DNA of 64,000 nt from Chlorocebus sabaeus. Lineage: Eukaryota; Chordata; Mammalia; Primates; Cercopithecidae. Shown here one piece after another: positions 24,141 to 36,287 of the stretch. Location: positions 89,988,923 through 90,052,922 of the forward strand of contig NC_132910.1 of NCBI RefSeq assembly GCF_047675955.1, given 5' to 3'. The notes under the pieces were generated by a model that saw only the letters and a list, made by a program, of their open reading frames with translations, made no database searches and was not told the origin of the DNA. How positions within the stretch are numbered: the stretch's first letter is position 1; each line of letters starts with the position of its first letter. The translations under genes were made by a program, and so were the position numbers.

Positions 24141-24441
24141 GGCCAGGCGCAGTGGCTCATGCCTGTAATCCCAGCACTTTGGGAGGCCAAGGCGGGCAGA
24201 TCACCTGAGGTCGGGAGTTTGAGACCAGCCTGAATAACATGGAGAAACCCCGTCTCTACTAAAAATACAAAATTAGCCAGGTGTGGTGGCGCATGCCTGT
24301 AATCCCAGCTACTCGGAAGGCTAAGGCAGGAGAATCTCTTGAACCTGGGAGGCAGAGGTTGCAGTGAGCCAAGATCACGCCATTGCACTCCAGCCTGCGC
24401 AACAAGAGCAAAATTCTGTCCCAAAAAGAAAAAGAAAAGAA
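24141..24441 (+). mobile_element. Alu (S-like)
   Basis: Full-length; flanked by the exact 14-base duplication aaagtttaaattac (24126-24139, 24442-24455). Confidence 0.96.
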
Positions 24442-24455
24442 AAAGTTTAAATTAC

Positions 24456-24878
24456 TTAAAATGAAAAGCAGTTCTGGAATTCCTGGCCAATTCATATGCC
24501 CCAGGGTTTACCAAAGCCACATAGGGCAATATCAAAGTGAACCACTAAAATGATTCCTACTTCCCTTTAAAGTTTTTAAATTGTAAAGAAGTTTTGTCAC
24601 TTAGGGGGCATCTGTGGAGTAAAAATCAAAACAGAATTTAAATAAAGTAATACCACACTAACTTGCCTCGTCCTCCGATTCTGGGAAAACTCTTGAGTCT
24701 GCCTTGTGAAGTAAAAGGCAACGTGCCAGTCATCCATGAAATGCTGCTTATTGTTTCAGCTTAAGCAACCTGAAAACAAAGAACTTCCTTTCTGCACTGG
24801 TATTTCTTTAGTTTTCTTTCACCTTGGCAATCCAATTAGAAGGTCTGCATGTACATTTCATGATTGAAAACGCCTATT
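24456..24878. other. Unique non-coding stretch
   Basis: No repeat or gene recognised. Confidence 0.45.
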
Positions 24879-25186
24879 GGTAGGGCGCCGTGGCTCACGC
24901 CTGTAATCCCAGCACTTTGGGAGGCCGAGACGGGTGGATCATGAGGTCAGGAGATCGAGACCATCCTGGCTAACATGGTGAAACCCCGTTTCTACTAAAA
25001 ATACAAAAATTAGCCGGGCGAGGTGGCGGCCGCCTGCAGTCCCAGCTACACGGGAGGCTGAGGCAGGAGAATGGCGTGAACCCGGAAGGTGGAGCTTGCA
25101 GTGAGTGGAGATCACCGCCACTGCACTCCAGCCTGGGCGACAAAGAGAGACTCCGTCTCAAAAAAAAAAAAAAAGAAAGAAAGAAA
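24879..25186 (+). mobile_element. AluY
   Basis: Y-type diagnostics gagatcgagaccatcctggc and gagaatggcgtgaacccgg, with an A15 tail decaying to GAAA. Flanks gaaaacgcctatt and gaaaacgcctgtt mark the duplication. Contains the rare 8-base word gcggccgc at 25026-25033. Confidence 0.95.
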
Positions 25187-27540
25187 AGAAAACGCCTGTT
25201 AAATCAGGAAAATGAAATTTAAGTCATCGATGCTTCCTTTAGACGCAAAGGATCCTTTCTCAGGTGCTGTTGAGAGGGCTGGGTGTGGAAATTCCCTGCA
25301 TCTCTGGGAACAGTTTTAAATGCCTACCCCCTCCTGAGGCTCTGTGCTTTGCTGAGGAAATAATTTCAAAGGCAAACTGTATTTCGGCACAGCTCCACAC
25401 CTGTCTAAATCACCATGCCACAAGGCTGGAAAGAGAAAAGACTACTACTGACTTTACTCCCCTTTCCTTTAACGAGTTTTGAAGGGTTTCTTTTTACCAA
25501 AGAAATAATGAACGCCTCTTGCAAACTGTGGGGGAAAATGTTCTATTTGGAAGTAATTGAAAATATGTTTTGCAGCTACTTACGGACCCTTTTCCAAATA
25601 GCTTTCTTTTCTAATTAACTCGCCACAGTGCTTAGCTCTGAAATTCAATGGGTAGAGAGTGACATCTAGTGTGTTGAAAAAGAACTTGAAACACAAAAGT
25701 TGGATGAGGGCCAAAGATCAACGTTTATAACTATGACTCCTAAATGCTTCCCTTCTAATATAATAATTGCCAGATGGAAATGCAAGGTTGCTATCATGGA
25801 AGTTTCATGAGTGTTTGAAATTATGAGAAAGACTGTTTTCTCTTTAGATATTTAGAAAACTGTGGATGTTTTAAGGTACACTTTGTCTAAAGCAGCCTAT
25901 AGTCCCTAAAAGTAATTTGTATGAGGACAAGGTGGGGTCATAACACCTAAGAGATGAAATATGGCTTCTCCCTGAGGTCAGAAAAGTAATTTTCACTTTA
26001 AAGTTAAAGTGGAAGGGATCAGGGATGACCAGCTGCCCCTGAACTCTAGCAGCTTGTCATCATGGGAATTTTTTCAGGCTTTGCAGGTAGACAGTTCAAA
26101 CCTGATTCAGGAGGAAATAGTCACTGCCGATTTAACAGACACAGGTGCCTAAGGTGAGCAATGTCTGTGCTGTGGTGACAACAGATGGAACAAGGCAAGT
26201 CCCTTCATCAAAATAGAAATAAAGTGCTTAAGAGGACCCCCAAAGAGGAGGCAATCATATAGAAGGATCAGGAACTACTTGGTGTAGATGAATCGAATAT
26301 GGATAAAATGTTTGGCATGTGCAATAGGAAGAAAGGGCACTCTAGGTAAAGGAAACAGCATGAATAAAATCACAAATTAGGAAAAGATCATCTGAGTGCT
26401 ACTCTCCTTTTATTGAGTCAGAAGTAGTACATTCTGACTCAAATGCAGGATAAATATAGGAGAGAAGTAAAGTATGATGTTGATTGGTGGAATCTCACAC
26501 AGACCCTCAAATGCCAATACAGGAATGTCTGCAGGGTCCTTGGTGCTGTGTCACAGCTGTTATCAAGAATTCATGCCTGCATTCTCTCCTCCACAGAACC
26601 CACCAAGGAAGAATGAAGCCAAGCAGAAACGCTGATGTACAGTCACCTATGAGAACCAAAATAAGGCCAGCCAGAATACCGGCAAGGTCATGGCAGAGCC
26701 CAGGCATCCCTGTTAACATCGATCTCTAAGTGAGCATTATGCAGAGAAGTTTTCCCCACTCCCAATTCCTCTTCCGGATTTAAAGAAAAAGCTATTAGAC
26801 TGCAGAAGGAACTTGAGCCTTTCCTCGTAGGGGAGATTACCATCTTTGACCTTACCTGTTCTAGCCATGAGGCAAAAATCTTTCTAAATAGATACCCATC
26901 AATCGCGAGGCCACATCTGCTTGCTTCAGTCAGGATTACATCATTAAAAATCGTTCCCTGTTCTCAGTAAGCCATCTCTGGACACAGTAGGGGAGCCAAG
27001 AATTATTGACGAACTGAAAACTGACAGGGCCCCGTCAAATCTATTTGACTTGTATTTCCCAGTTCCAAAGGACAGAAGGTCCCTTGTTTTACGACGAAGT
27101 GGAATCGGACGTTTGAAAGCCAGCATCCAATCACATCATAAGGGCACTTGGAAGATCCTAAAGTCTAAAGTTAGCACTGAGCTACTTTTCCAGTAGAGAT
27201 CAGATAACTCTCCCTAAGGATAAAGCTTTATGCTAAATTCCTGGAATTCACTAACGTAACATTTGAGGTATCAGTTACACTCAAGCAGCTCCTATGATTC
27301 AGGATATGTAATAATTTCTCGGTTTACTGAGACAAATTTAAATTAAGCCTGCTGTGAGGTTTGACCTTGTGGCTCTCTGCATGTCATCATATGCTCTGAA
27401 ATCCCAGAAACCAAGTCCCTGGTTCTTGGAGAGAAAAAGACAACAGATAAGAGGAAAATTATTAGTGAAAATTGAAATCTAGGTTTTGAGGATCCTGGTG
27501 CTCGTATGACATTGGGTCCTCTATAAGAAAAAGAATTGTG
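25187..27540. other. Mostly unique block (2.35 kb)
   Basis: No Alu or LTR. Around 26320-26360 'ggcactctaggtaaaggaaacagcatgaata' resembles an unnamed old mammalian repeat also seen near 30925-30975. The remainder is unrecognised; short frames are unsupported. Confidence 0.45.
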
Positions 27541-27842
27541 GGCGGGGCGAGGTGGCTCACGCCTGTAATCCCAGCACTTTGGGAGGCTGAGGCAGGCGGA
27601 TCACCTGAGGTCAGGAGTTTGAGACCAACGTGGAGAAACCCCGTCTCTACTAAAAAAACACAAAATTAGCCGGACATGGTGGTGCATGCCTGTAATCCCA
27701 GCTACTCCGGAACCTGCGACAGGAGAATCACTTGAACCCGGGAGGCGGAGGTTGCAGTGAGCTGAGATCGCGCCCATTGCACTCCAGCCTGGGCAGCAAG
27801 AGCAAAACTCTGCCTCAAAAAAAAGAAAAAAAAAAAAAAAAG
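27541..27842 (+). mobile_element. Alu (S-like)
   Basis: Near full-length with a short deletion in the left arm (gagaccaacgtggagaaacc) and an A-rich tail. Confidence 0.94.
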
Positions 27843-28310
27843 AAATTTACAGTGGTAAATATCTCTTTAGAACCAAATACGAAATCCTGACAAATTATCA
27901 AATTTCTTAAAGCTATTGAATACCATAAACATCACAAAAATTAGAAAAAAAAAAAAACTTGTGTTTTTACTAATTAGCTACCTGACACACTTCTATGATA
28001 TGCTCTTTACTGCATTTACTGTACATATCCTTTGCCTCTTTATGAGATTTAGAAAAATCACTTTCTATAGAAAGAATAGAAAGATAATTCAGTCTTTCCT
28101 CCATCATGACTCATCAAAATGTGTTTTTATTGTTAGTTTAGAAAGGTTTCTTTTAGCTTCACAACACATTATTGATACCATGTAAAATTTAGGATTGTTG
28201 TCAAATTTTTTAAAATCTCAAGTTTCTTTTAAAAATGAGATATAAAATTTCAGGATATTTCCAATGTTCTTGGGCAATGGCTAATCTTAAATACTAATTG
28301 GTTTTCATTA
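27843..28310. other. AT-rich unique stretch
   Basis: No recognisable repeat. An 89-codon frame (27916-28185) begins just before a run of A, has no recognisable domain and is not supported as a gene. Confidence 0.4.
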
Positions 28311-28326
28311 AATAATTTGCTCATCA

Positions 28327-28620
28327 GCCGGGCGCAGTGGCACATGCCTGTAATCCCAGTACTTTGGGAGGCCGAAACAGACAGATTGCCTGAGCTCAGG
28401 AGTTAGAGATCACCCTGGGCAACATGGTGAAACCTCGTCTCTACTAAAATACAAAAAAATTAGCCAGGCGTGGTGGCGGGCACCTATAGTCCCAGCTAGG
28501 AGGCTGAGGCAGGAGAATCACTTGAACCCAGAAGGTGGAGGTTGCAGTGAGTGGAATTCGTGCCACTGCACTCCAGCCTAAGCGACAGAGGGAGATCCTG
28601 ACTCCAATAATAATAATAAT
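28327..28620 (+). mobile_element. Alu with AAT-repeat tail
   Basis: Near full-length; small deletion in the right arm. The tail has become (AAT)n. Flanked by an exact 16-base duplication, aataatttgctcatca (28311-28326, 28621-28636). Confidence 0.96.
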
Positions 28621-28636
28621 AATAATTTGCTCATCA

Positions 28637-28964
28637 ATATTGTCATCAATATATTCACAGTAATGACATGAATTTTATAGTATCTTCATCGATATCAATG
28701 TTTTATCAAATAAGCAAGAAATGTAAATCTTTGCCTAGTGTGATACACTCCTCTTCATCAGACATTTTATCAAATAATTGTAGACCTTATTCATTATTTC
28801 TACTCAAAATTACTTCTTCCTCTCCATGGATGGTCACTTTAGGTATGATCTAAAACATTTTATTACAATTAACTTCTCAGTATGAGAAAATTTCCATTGA
28901 TTTTTCTCTTAATCACTTTTGTCTCACATTTCATTCATTTTTTTCTCATAATTTTCTTTTTTTT
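28637..28964. other. AT-rich unique stretch
   Basis: Starts with a tandem echo of the preceding duplication (tcatcaatattgtcatcaat). Otherwise unrecognised. Confidence 0.4.
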
Positions 28965-29253
28965 CTTTTCTTTTTTTTTTTTTTGGAGACAGAGTCTGTC
29001 ACCCAGGCTGGAGCACAGTGGTGCCATCTCAGATCACTGCAACCTCCGTCACCCAGGTTCAAACAATTCTCCAGCCTCAGCCTCCCCAGTAGCTGGGACT
29101 ACAGGCGTGTGCAACCATGCCCCGCTAATTTTGTATTTTTAGTAGAGACGGGGTTTCACCATGTTGGTCAGGCTGCTCTCAAACTCCGGATCTCAGGTGA
29201 TCCTCAGCCTCCCAAAGAGCTGGGATTACAGGTGTGAGCCACTATACCCGGCC
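28965..29253 (-). mobile_element. Alu, antisense
   Basis: Poly-T start, both arms, ends ctatacccggcc. Full length or nearly so. Confidence 0.94.
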
Positions 29254-29514
29254 AGTTTTCTCCTTTCTTTAATAAAAATTATAAAGGTGACTAAAGAAGA
29301 TACCTTTCATGTATGTCCAAATCGAGCAAATAATTTTTCAAAAGTATTAATATTCAATATATTGTCACTCAAAAGTATTCTTTCCAAATTCACTTCTTAC
29401 TTCTTCACAATATTTTACTATTGAAAACTTCATGAAAACAAATGGCCATGTGAACACATTGGTAAGCATGTAAGAGAGGGGCCCTAAAGCATAAGCTTCA
29501 TTAGTTTCACATTA

Positions 29515-29580
29515 TTATGTTGGTACAAAAGTAATTGCAGTTTTTGCCATCGCTTTCAATCTAATTCTGCATCAACCTAA
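29515..29580 (+). mobile_element. MADE1-like mariner MITE, degenerate
   Basis: Left half matches MADE1 (ttggtacaaaagtaattgca, gtttttgccat). The right half is shortened but keeps the terminal tgcatcaacctaa. TA dinucleotides flank both ends (29513-29514, 29581-29582). 66 bases against the usual 80. MADE1 copies founded the miR-548 family, but this arm pairing is poor. Confidence 0.85.
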
Positions 29581-29582
29581 TA

Positions 29583-29790
29583 AATCCAATTCTGTTGAAA
29601 TGATAGTTTGTTTGGGATTTTAAGGATAATGCAAGATAACCCTCTGATTCTTGTAGGATGTGTGATCCAGGAGAAAACCTGAAGCTTGTTCAAACGTAAT
29701 CATATTCAACACTTTGAGAATTCTGAAAATTCCTTAAATGTATCCTGGAAGAAGTCAATAGTAGACTTAGAACTTAATAAATAAACTAGG
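29583..29790. other. Unique stretch
   Basis: Nothing recognised. Confidence 0.4.
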
Positions 29791-30095
29791 GGCTGGGCGC
29801 GGTGGCTCAAGCCTGCAATCCCAGCACTTTGGGAGGTTGAGGCGGGAGGATCTCTTGAGGTCAGGAGTTTGAGATCAGCCTTGTCAACGTGGCGAAACGC
29901 TGTCTCTACTGAAAATACAAAAATTAGCCAGGTATGATGGCACACACCTGTAACCCCAGCTACTCGGGAGGCTGAGGCACAAGAATTGCTTAAACCTGGG
30001 CAGTGGAGGTTGCAGTGAGCCAAGATCTCGCCACTGCACTCCAGCCCAGGTGATAGAGCAAGACTTTGTCTCAAAAAAAAAAAAAAAAAAAAAAA
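29791..30095 (+). mobile_element. Alu (S-like)
   Basis: Full-length with an A23 tail. Confidence 0.95.
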
Positions 30096-30146
30096 CCAAG
30101 GACATTAACACCTTATATACCAGCCTGTGTCATTGAGTACAACTAC

Positions 30147-30495
30147 TGCATCAGCCAGGGTTCTACCAGAGAAATGAAACCAGTAAAGAGGGAGAGAGAA
30201 ATTTATTACAAGGACTCTGTTTATGAAAATGTGGAGACTAACCAGGTAAGTCCAAAAGCCATGGGGCAGGCCAGCAGGCCAGAAACTCTGCTGTCCTCAG
30301 GGAAATTTCAGTTTTGCTCTTCAACTGATTAGATAGCCATCCAGATTATCAAGGATAATATCCTTTACTTAAAGCCCACTAATTATAGATGCTAATCACA
30401 TCTACAAAATATCTTCATAACAACACCAACATTAGTGTTGGATTGAATAACCAAGAATAGGCTAGCCATGCTGACATAGCAAACTAACCACCACA
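30147..30495 (-). mobile_element. Ancient LTR, antisense (same family as 48775-49995)
   Basis: Reads tgcatcagccagggttctac ... agagaaatttattacaagga ... ggcaggccagcaggc ... gctaatcacatctacaaaat ... aaactaaccaccaca. Antisense of an LTR that starts tgtggtggttagttt. Family name uncertain. Confidence 0.75.
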
Positions 30496-30649
30496 CGTTA
30501 ACATCTACTGTTAGAGTGTGCTAGCAAGCGGACAACAAAGGTGAAATACACTCTCTTTCACTCAGTTTGAGTTCATGGAAGCACAGAAAAGATTAATTTG
30601 CTGCAGGGGTGGAGTCAGGGTTGGAGAAGCTTCATGTAACATTGGTCAA

Positions 30650-30860
30650 GACCTCAACTCAGGAGTCAACATCCTGGGTTCAAATTCTGGCCCTGACACT
30701 CCCTTCCTAAGTGACTCCCTCATATCCTTATTTCTTCAATAGGAAGTGAGGATAACAGTACCTATCTCATATCTATTGTGGAAGTTAAAAGAGATAAGCC
30801 ATGTAAAGTGCTTAGAACAGGCCAGTCATGTAACAAGTGCTTAACTATCAGCTGTCATCA
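30650..30860 (+). mobile_element. MIR element
   Basis: Sense MIR: cctgggttcaaattctggcc, ctaagtgactcc, gaagtgaggataacagtacc, taaagtgcttagaacaggcc, aacaagtgcttaactatcag. The ggttcaaattc word is the fossil tRNA B-box, not a tRNA gene. Confidence 0.9.
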
Positions 30861-30879
30861 TTATGTTGATGATGACGAT

Positions 30880-31140
30880 TGTCAATATGAGCCTTGAAGG
30901 ATGAGTAAGATTAACCCAGGATAGGAAAGGCATCCCAGGCAGGAGAAACAGTAAGAGCAAAGGCACAGAGGCATGAAAATGCCTGTCATGCCTGGGGAGG
31001 AGTAATTAACACCGTGTAGCCAGAGCATGGAAGGTGTTGAGAAAAGCTTAGATCTGAAGGGTTGGCTGGACTCAGCCAGTGAGGAACCTTGAATGTAAAA
31101 AAAGCTTGCACTTTATTTAGGCAGCAAGAAGAGACAGAAA
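30880..31140 (+). repeat. Old unnamed interspersed repeat
   Basis: Words such as ccttgaaggatgagtaagat, gcatcccaggcaggagaaac and gcaaaggcacagaggcatga belong to an old mammalian repeat I cannot name confidently. Similar traces occur at 26320-26360 and 43840-44010. Confidence 0.45.
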
Positions 31141-31173
<33 letters not shown>

Positions 31174-31640
31174 AAAACAAAGCAATCCAGTCTGAATACT
31201 TGGAATGCCCAGGCCTAGTGTAAGTGCTCCACATTTGAATAACGAGCCTGAATCTTGATACTCTCAGTACTCACTGCTTGAGTAACAGGAAGTCCAGTCC
31301 TTTCCCTGGCTTCCTTCTCCTGCATATTTTCTGGAATCCCCCAGAGGTGTTCCTGTGAGTTTTTAAATCAATCCTGATGGTAGCTTACTGTCACCATGAC
31401 TGGTGGTCCAGAACCCCATGCATAACCCTCGAGAGGAGACTCCATATTGAGAGATCCACCACCCCAATCCTCCATGCTGGAACCAGAAGATGCCCTCTGA
31501 AGAGGGACCTGTCAAAATCATCTGGGTTCCAACATATTATAATCCTACATATTCACATATACTCAACATATCAAAGAAGGCTAATTGTCCCCCAAAATCC
31601 ATTCTGTCTAAGTGCTATCATAAAAGAGTTATAACTGGGC
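31141..31640. other. Unique stretch after a TTTTG run
   Basis: A TTTTG-rich run (31142-31170), then unrecognised sequence. The 85-codon frame at 31377-31634 has no known domain. Confidence 0.35.
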
Positions 31641-32040
31641 ATGCAGGCACCTGGCTAGGGACTACATTTCCCAACACTTTCTGCAGATAGATTAAGCCAT
31701 ATGACTTCTCACCAATGGAACATGGGGATAGTGATACATGCCACTTCCAGCCCTGGACCTTAGAATATTGCACATGTATTTCCCCATGCGCTTTCATCTT
31801 CCCTCAAACTAGAATACCAATTGATTGTGACTCAGTTTCAAACATGTCATTAGAACCCAGGATTTAGGGGATAGTAGAGAATAATAGGCCCCTGAGCACT
31901 TGAATGACTTCACAGAGCAAAGCTCGCCTTAGACTGTGGTTAACAAAGAAAGAAACTTCTATTGCTTTAAGCCGCTTGATTATTATGCATCTCTTGATTA
32001 CAATGGCCTAGTTTTACCCCAATATACTCAGCTCTTTCCC
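31640..32040 (+). mobile_element. Ancient LTR-like fragment
   Basis: Words gactacatttcccaacac, ccatatgacttctcaccaat, tgccacttccagccctgg and aaacttctattgctttaagc fit an old LTR-like family. Strongly decayed. Confidence 0.4.
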
Positions 32041-33182
32041 CACAAGTCTTATACATGTAAACAGGTAAAGCTTGTAAGTAGAACCATCACCCCATCAAAT
32101 AATTAGACCTGGATATCAGGTTTGTCCATTGTGCCAAATTGCCTATGATGAATTCTAATTCATAGAGACAGAAAGAGGGAAGGAGAGAGAGAGAGAAATA
32201 ACCATTGTCCCTCCTACAATCTGGTTTATGTCAGAACTTCACAAATCCATCCAATATGTTTGTGGATCCCACAGATGAACAGAGTTCAATGTTTTGTTTT
32301 GTTTTTTCTTGTGGGAATTTTTGCAGCTCCTGTGCAAAGCAATGGATATGAATGAATACCCAAGTAGGGAAAATGTCTAATACCTCTTATCAGAAGCATC
32401 GATGGCCCTGCTCCTGCTCAGCCACAACTCCCACACCTCACAGCTCCTAAGATGCCTGAGATACCTGTGGTCTCTATAAAGAGAATAGGTAGAGAAGGTG
32501 AGAGCAAGGCTAGACTCAGAGAATGCTGCAATTATCCAGATGAGATAGTGAAATGCCAAATAGGATAGCACTGGGGGAATGGGAAGAATCATATGTAAGA
32601 AACGTGTCAGAAGAACAATAAGATGTGCTGACAGACATTTATCATAGTTATCACTACACACTTCAGTAATTTTGATGATATTGATGATGATAATCATGTT
32701 ATAGAAATATTGCAGGAGAACTACTCAATTTACATAAATCTGCTTGGTCCTGGACCACCTTGTGGTAAACAGTATTTAAAAAAAAAAAAAAAAGCAATAC
32801 AGTGTTACATAACAATCATAGCTCATAAAAGTTTCTTTTATGACTTAAGAAGGGAAAAGAGGAGAGGAATTCAGACATAGCAAGAGAGTGAAAGATGAAT
32901 GACAAAGAAAAACTAAGGCCACCCTAGAAATGAACAAGTAATACAGGTTTTTATGAGACTGTTAAGCATTGTGAAATATTTCATATTCTCTATCAGAAAG
33001 TCTCCATTTATACAGTATCTTTTTGAAAACCAGGTAGAATTTTAAAAAGGATAAGTGATCAAGGAAACTTCTGTAAGTTTCTTTATCCCAGCCATCTTAA
33101 GTTCCTTTTTTTTTTAACATTCTATATGGTTCAGGATATTCACCTGCAAACAATATAATCTACTTGATTACGATTTAATCAG
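32041..33182. other. Unique stretch
   Basis: Holds a short GA run (32183-32195) and a 16-base A-run (32778-32793). A 106-codon minus frame at 32377-32697 has no recognisable domain. No repeat named. Confidence 0.35.
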
Positions 33183-33580
33183 TGTTATGCACTAAATGTT
33201 TGCATCCCCCAAAATTTATATGTTGAAGCCTTAATCCTCAGTGTGTCTGTATTTGGAGATGGGGCCTCTAAGGAAGTAATTAGGTTACATGAGGTCATAA
33301 GGGTGGGGCCCTGATCCTATAGGATGAGCACCCTTATAAGAGACAACACTCTTCAATTCTCTCTCTCTCTACACACACACACACTGAGGAAAGGCCATAT
33401 GAGGATACAGTGACAAGGCAGCTGTCTACAAGCCAGGAAAAGACTCCTCACCCAAAATAGAATCAGCTGAAACCTTGGTCTGGGACTTCCAGCCTTCAGA
33501 ACTATGAAAAAATTAATTTCTATTGTTTAGGCCACCCAGTCTATAGCATTTTGTTATGGCAGCCCAAGCAGATAAAGACA
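33183..33580 (+). mobile_element. MaLR/ERVL-type LTR, sense
   Basis: Reads tgttatgcactaaatgtttg ... ggagatggggcctctaagga ... ccatatgaggatacagtgac ... ctgggacttccagccttcag ... gcccaagcagataaagaca. Complete ends, but no convincing 5-base duplication. Confidence 0.85.
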
Positions 33581-34280
33581 AGCAATAAGGCATTTATTAC
33601 TGTTTTTCATTGAAGCTAAGATGTCATCATTTGTTAAGACACACTATTGTTTTATAATCCATTATAAAGATATATTATTACTAATTAAATTATAATATGT
33701 CATGAATTGTAAGAAGCATCCCAGTTTCAGGAACGTAAAAGTGGGAGAAATGTATATCTTAGAATTGATGAAATAAAAGTATACTAGGAAGTTTATATAC
33801 TTTCCAGGAAGACCAGGGGAATAGGTTTAGACGCTTCACAGTCAGAAACAAAGCATCCCAGAAAAATGCCCAACCATTCCATGTGACTAGTCCAGCAGAA
33901 ACAGCATTGCCACCATTGCCATGCCGATCAATACCTGTAACACATCAGAAACTCTGCCACCTGCCCAGGAAGAACTAATGCCCAGGGACTTGCCAAAACA
34001 GCCAACCATCAGCACCACTCTAAGCGCCTTTGGAGACTATGAGCATGAAGGAGAGACCCTTTCAATGATTATGCCAGGACAACAGGCATAAACCAGACTG
34101 CTCAAGGGAAACCAGACATTTGGTTATACTTGGTGGAAACTAGAACCCTAGTTACAAAAGAGTCTGGGAAATATTTTTAGCTTTTCTGCTTCTATTATAA
34201 AGGAAGACAGGCTAGAAGGGGGTTGCACTAGATGTTAAGTGAGCCTATGTACCTGACCTGCTACCCATTTGTCAAATATA
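33581..34280. other. Unique or very old repeat stretch
   Basis: AT-rich to 33710, then GC-richer. Near 34160 'agagtctgggaaatatttttag' hints at an old repeat I cannot name. Confidence 0.35.
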
Positions 34281-34574
34281 GGGGCAGGCACAGTGGCCCA
34301 TTCCTGTAATCCAGCACTTTGGGAAGCTGAGGTGGGAGGATCACTTAAAGCCAGAAGTTCAAGACAAGCCTGGGCAACGTAGCAAAACCCTGTCTCTACA
34401 AAACAAAATACAAAAATTAGTTGGGCATGGTGGCACATGCCTGTAGTCCTAGCTACTTAGGAGGCTGAGGCAGGAGAATCACTTGAGCCCAGAAGTTCAA
34501 AGCTGCAGTGAGCTATGACTGTACCACTGCACTCCAGCCTGTGTGACAGAACCAGACAGATAAATAAATAAATA
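34281..34574 (+). mobile_element. Alu (J-like)
   Basis: Full-length, J-type (gggcaacgtagcaaaaccc); tail is (TAAA)n. Confidence 0.94.
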
Positions 34575-34636
34575 TTGGAGAGCTCATGGATGAATATATT
34601 CCCAAAAAATCGAATATTATAAAAATGTTATTACAG

Positions 34637-34931
34637 TGATATAGTTTGGCTGTGTCCCCACCCAATTTTCATCTTGAATTGTAGCTCCCATAATCCCTAC
34701 GTGATACTGAATAAGTCTCACAAGATCTGATGGTTTTATAAACGGCAGTTCCCTTGCACAACTCTCTTGCCAGCCGCCTTGTAAGACATGTCTTTGATCC
34801 TCCTTTGCCTTCTACCATGATTGTGAGGCCTCCCCAGCCATGTGGAATTGTGAGTCCATTAAACATCTTTTTCATTATAAATTACCCAGTCTTGGGTATT
34901 TCTACATAGCAGTATGAAAATGGACTAATAT
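34637..34931 (+). mobile_element. THE1/MST-type MaLR LTR with internal deletion
   Basis: Begins tgatatagtttggctgtgtc and ends gaaaatggactaata. The usual middle section between cctacgtgat and ctcacaagatctgatgg is missing. Polyadenylation-type region and tacccagtcttgggta are present. Confidence 0.9.
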
Positions 34932-34932
34932 A

Positions 34933-35216
34933 GGCCCGGCACAGTGGCTCACACCTGTCATCCCAGCACTTTGGGAGGCCAAGGCAGGCGGATCACCTGA
35001 GGTCAGGAGTTCCAGACCAGCCTGACCAACATGGTGAAACCCCATTTCTACTAAAAAATACAAAAATTAGCTGAGCTATGGTGGCAGGCACCTGTAATCC
35101 CATCTACTCAGGAAGCTAAGGCAGGAGAATCACTTGAACCCAGGAGGCAGATGTTGCAGTGAGCCAAGATCGCACCACTGCACTCCAGCCTGGGTGACAG
35201 AGGGAGACCCTGTCTC

Positions 35217-35248
<32 letters not shown>

Positions 35249-35254
35249 GAAAAA
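34933..35254 (+). mobile_element. Alu (S-like)
   Basis: Full-length with an AAAAG tail. Inserted at the very end of the MaLR LTR, whose last bases gaaaatggacta are duplicated at 35255-35266. Confidence 0.95.
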
Positions 35255-35266
35255 GAAAATGGACTA

Positions 35267-36287
35267 TTACATATAGCAAAGAAAGAGCCTCTGTGTAAAC
35301 CAGAAATTGTTTTGAGCTGGCTTTGTTGCAAGGGCTCTTACCTCCAGCAGCAGGGCCAGAAAAGCCTCATGAAGAGAGCATTTTATCGGGAGTGATTCTT
35401 AGCCATTTTGCCCACTCTGAGCTTCAGAATGTTGATGCTAAATTTGTTCCATCCAAGATAAATGTATATTACAATGCCTGAATGTTTTCTTTCAGTTGGA
35501 ATTTTATGACGATTACAAATGGGTCTGCTCTGTTACGAGAACTATATGCATAGTTATTCATTGACCTGTAAAGATTATGCAGAAGTTTCTGGACTCGATC
35601 TCCAGTTTCTTCTCACAGATGCATTGGCCTCTATGGTGAGGAGACTCATTCTGCTTTATGCTCCATCTTGCTTTTCAGGACACTCTATTCTACATCACTC
35701 TTGTCCCATACTCTTCTCCTCTCTAAGAAGTCTAGTTCTTGCTGCAGAGCCCTTTTCACTGATCTCAGAGAGTCTGAGGCATTTGTTTTGTAAGTAATAA
35801 CATTTCACAAATGTTAAACCTCTGCATATAATTTTCTCCATAAATAACACTCTCTAGAAGCTTCTCACCTCCCAGGACACATCACTGAGGCTGGGGGCCC
35901 CAGAGAAGGAGAGAATGGAGATTTGACTTATTTAGCAAGACTCGGAGCTTGAAAAACAGGGTTAGGCAGTCCCGCATAGCTTCTCAATGGGTCACCAATG
36001 GCATTTTAAGTGGGACAATTATTCCTTATGGGGACTGCCATGGGCAGTGCTTCACCTTAATGCCAGTAGCACACTCCAGTTATGGTTGCAATAAACAACA
36101 CTCACAGTCTTCCCCAAATGCCCCTTAGAGAAACAGTAATTCCCCTATCTGAGATCTGCTGAGCTGAAGAGATTTCCTAAATGTCTATAGCATCACATAA
36201 CACCAAGTCCAGAAGACCAGACTGATTTCACAGAGTTCCTCTCAATATATGAAGAATAAAACCCACTGGGTTAGGATAGCTAGGCCT
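35267..36287. other. Unique non-coding stretch
   Basis: No repeat recognised. The 92-codon frame at 35519-35797 has no family match by eye and no splice or promoter support. Confidence 0.4.

Noticed and set aside
25026..25033. CpG island around a gcggccgc word
   Set aside because: A single rare word inside an AluY; no island-scale CpG density.
30650..30700. tRNA-like B-box word ggttcaaattc
   Set aside because: Part of a MIR element; no cloverleaf or anticodon arm.
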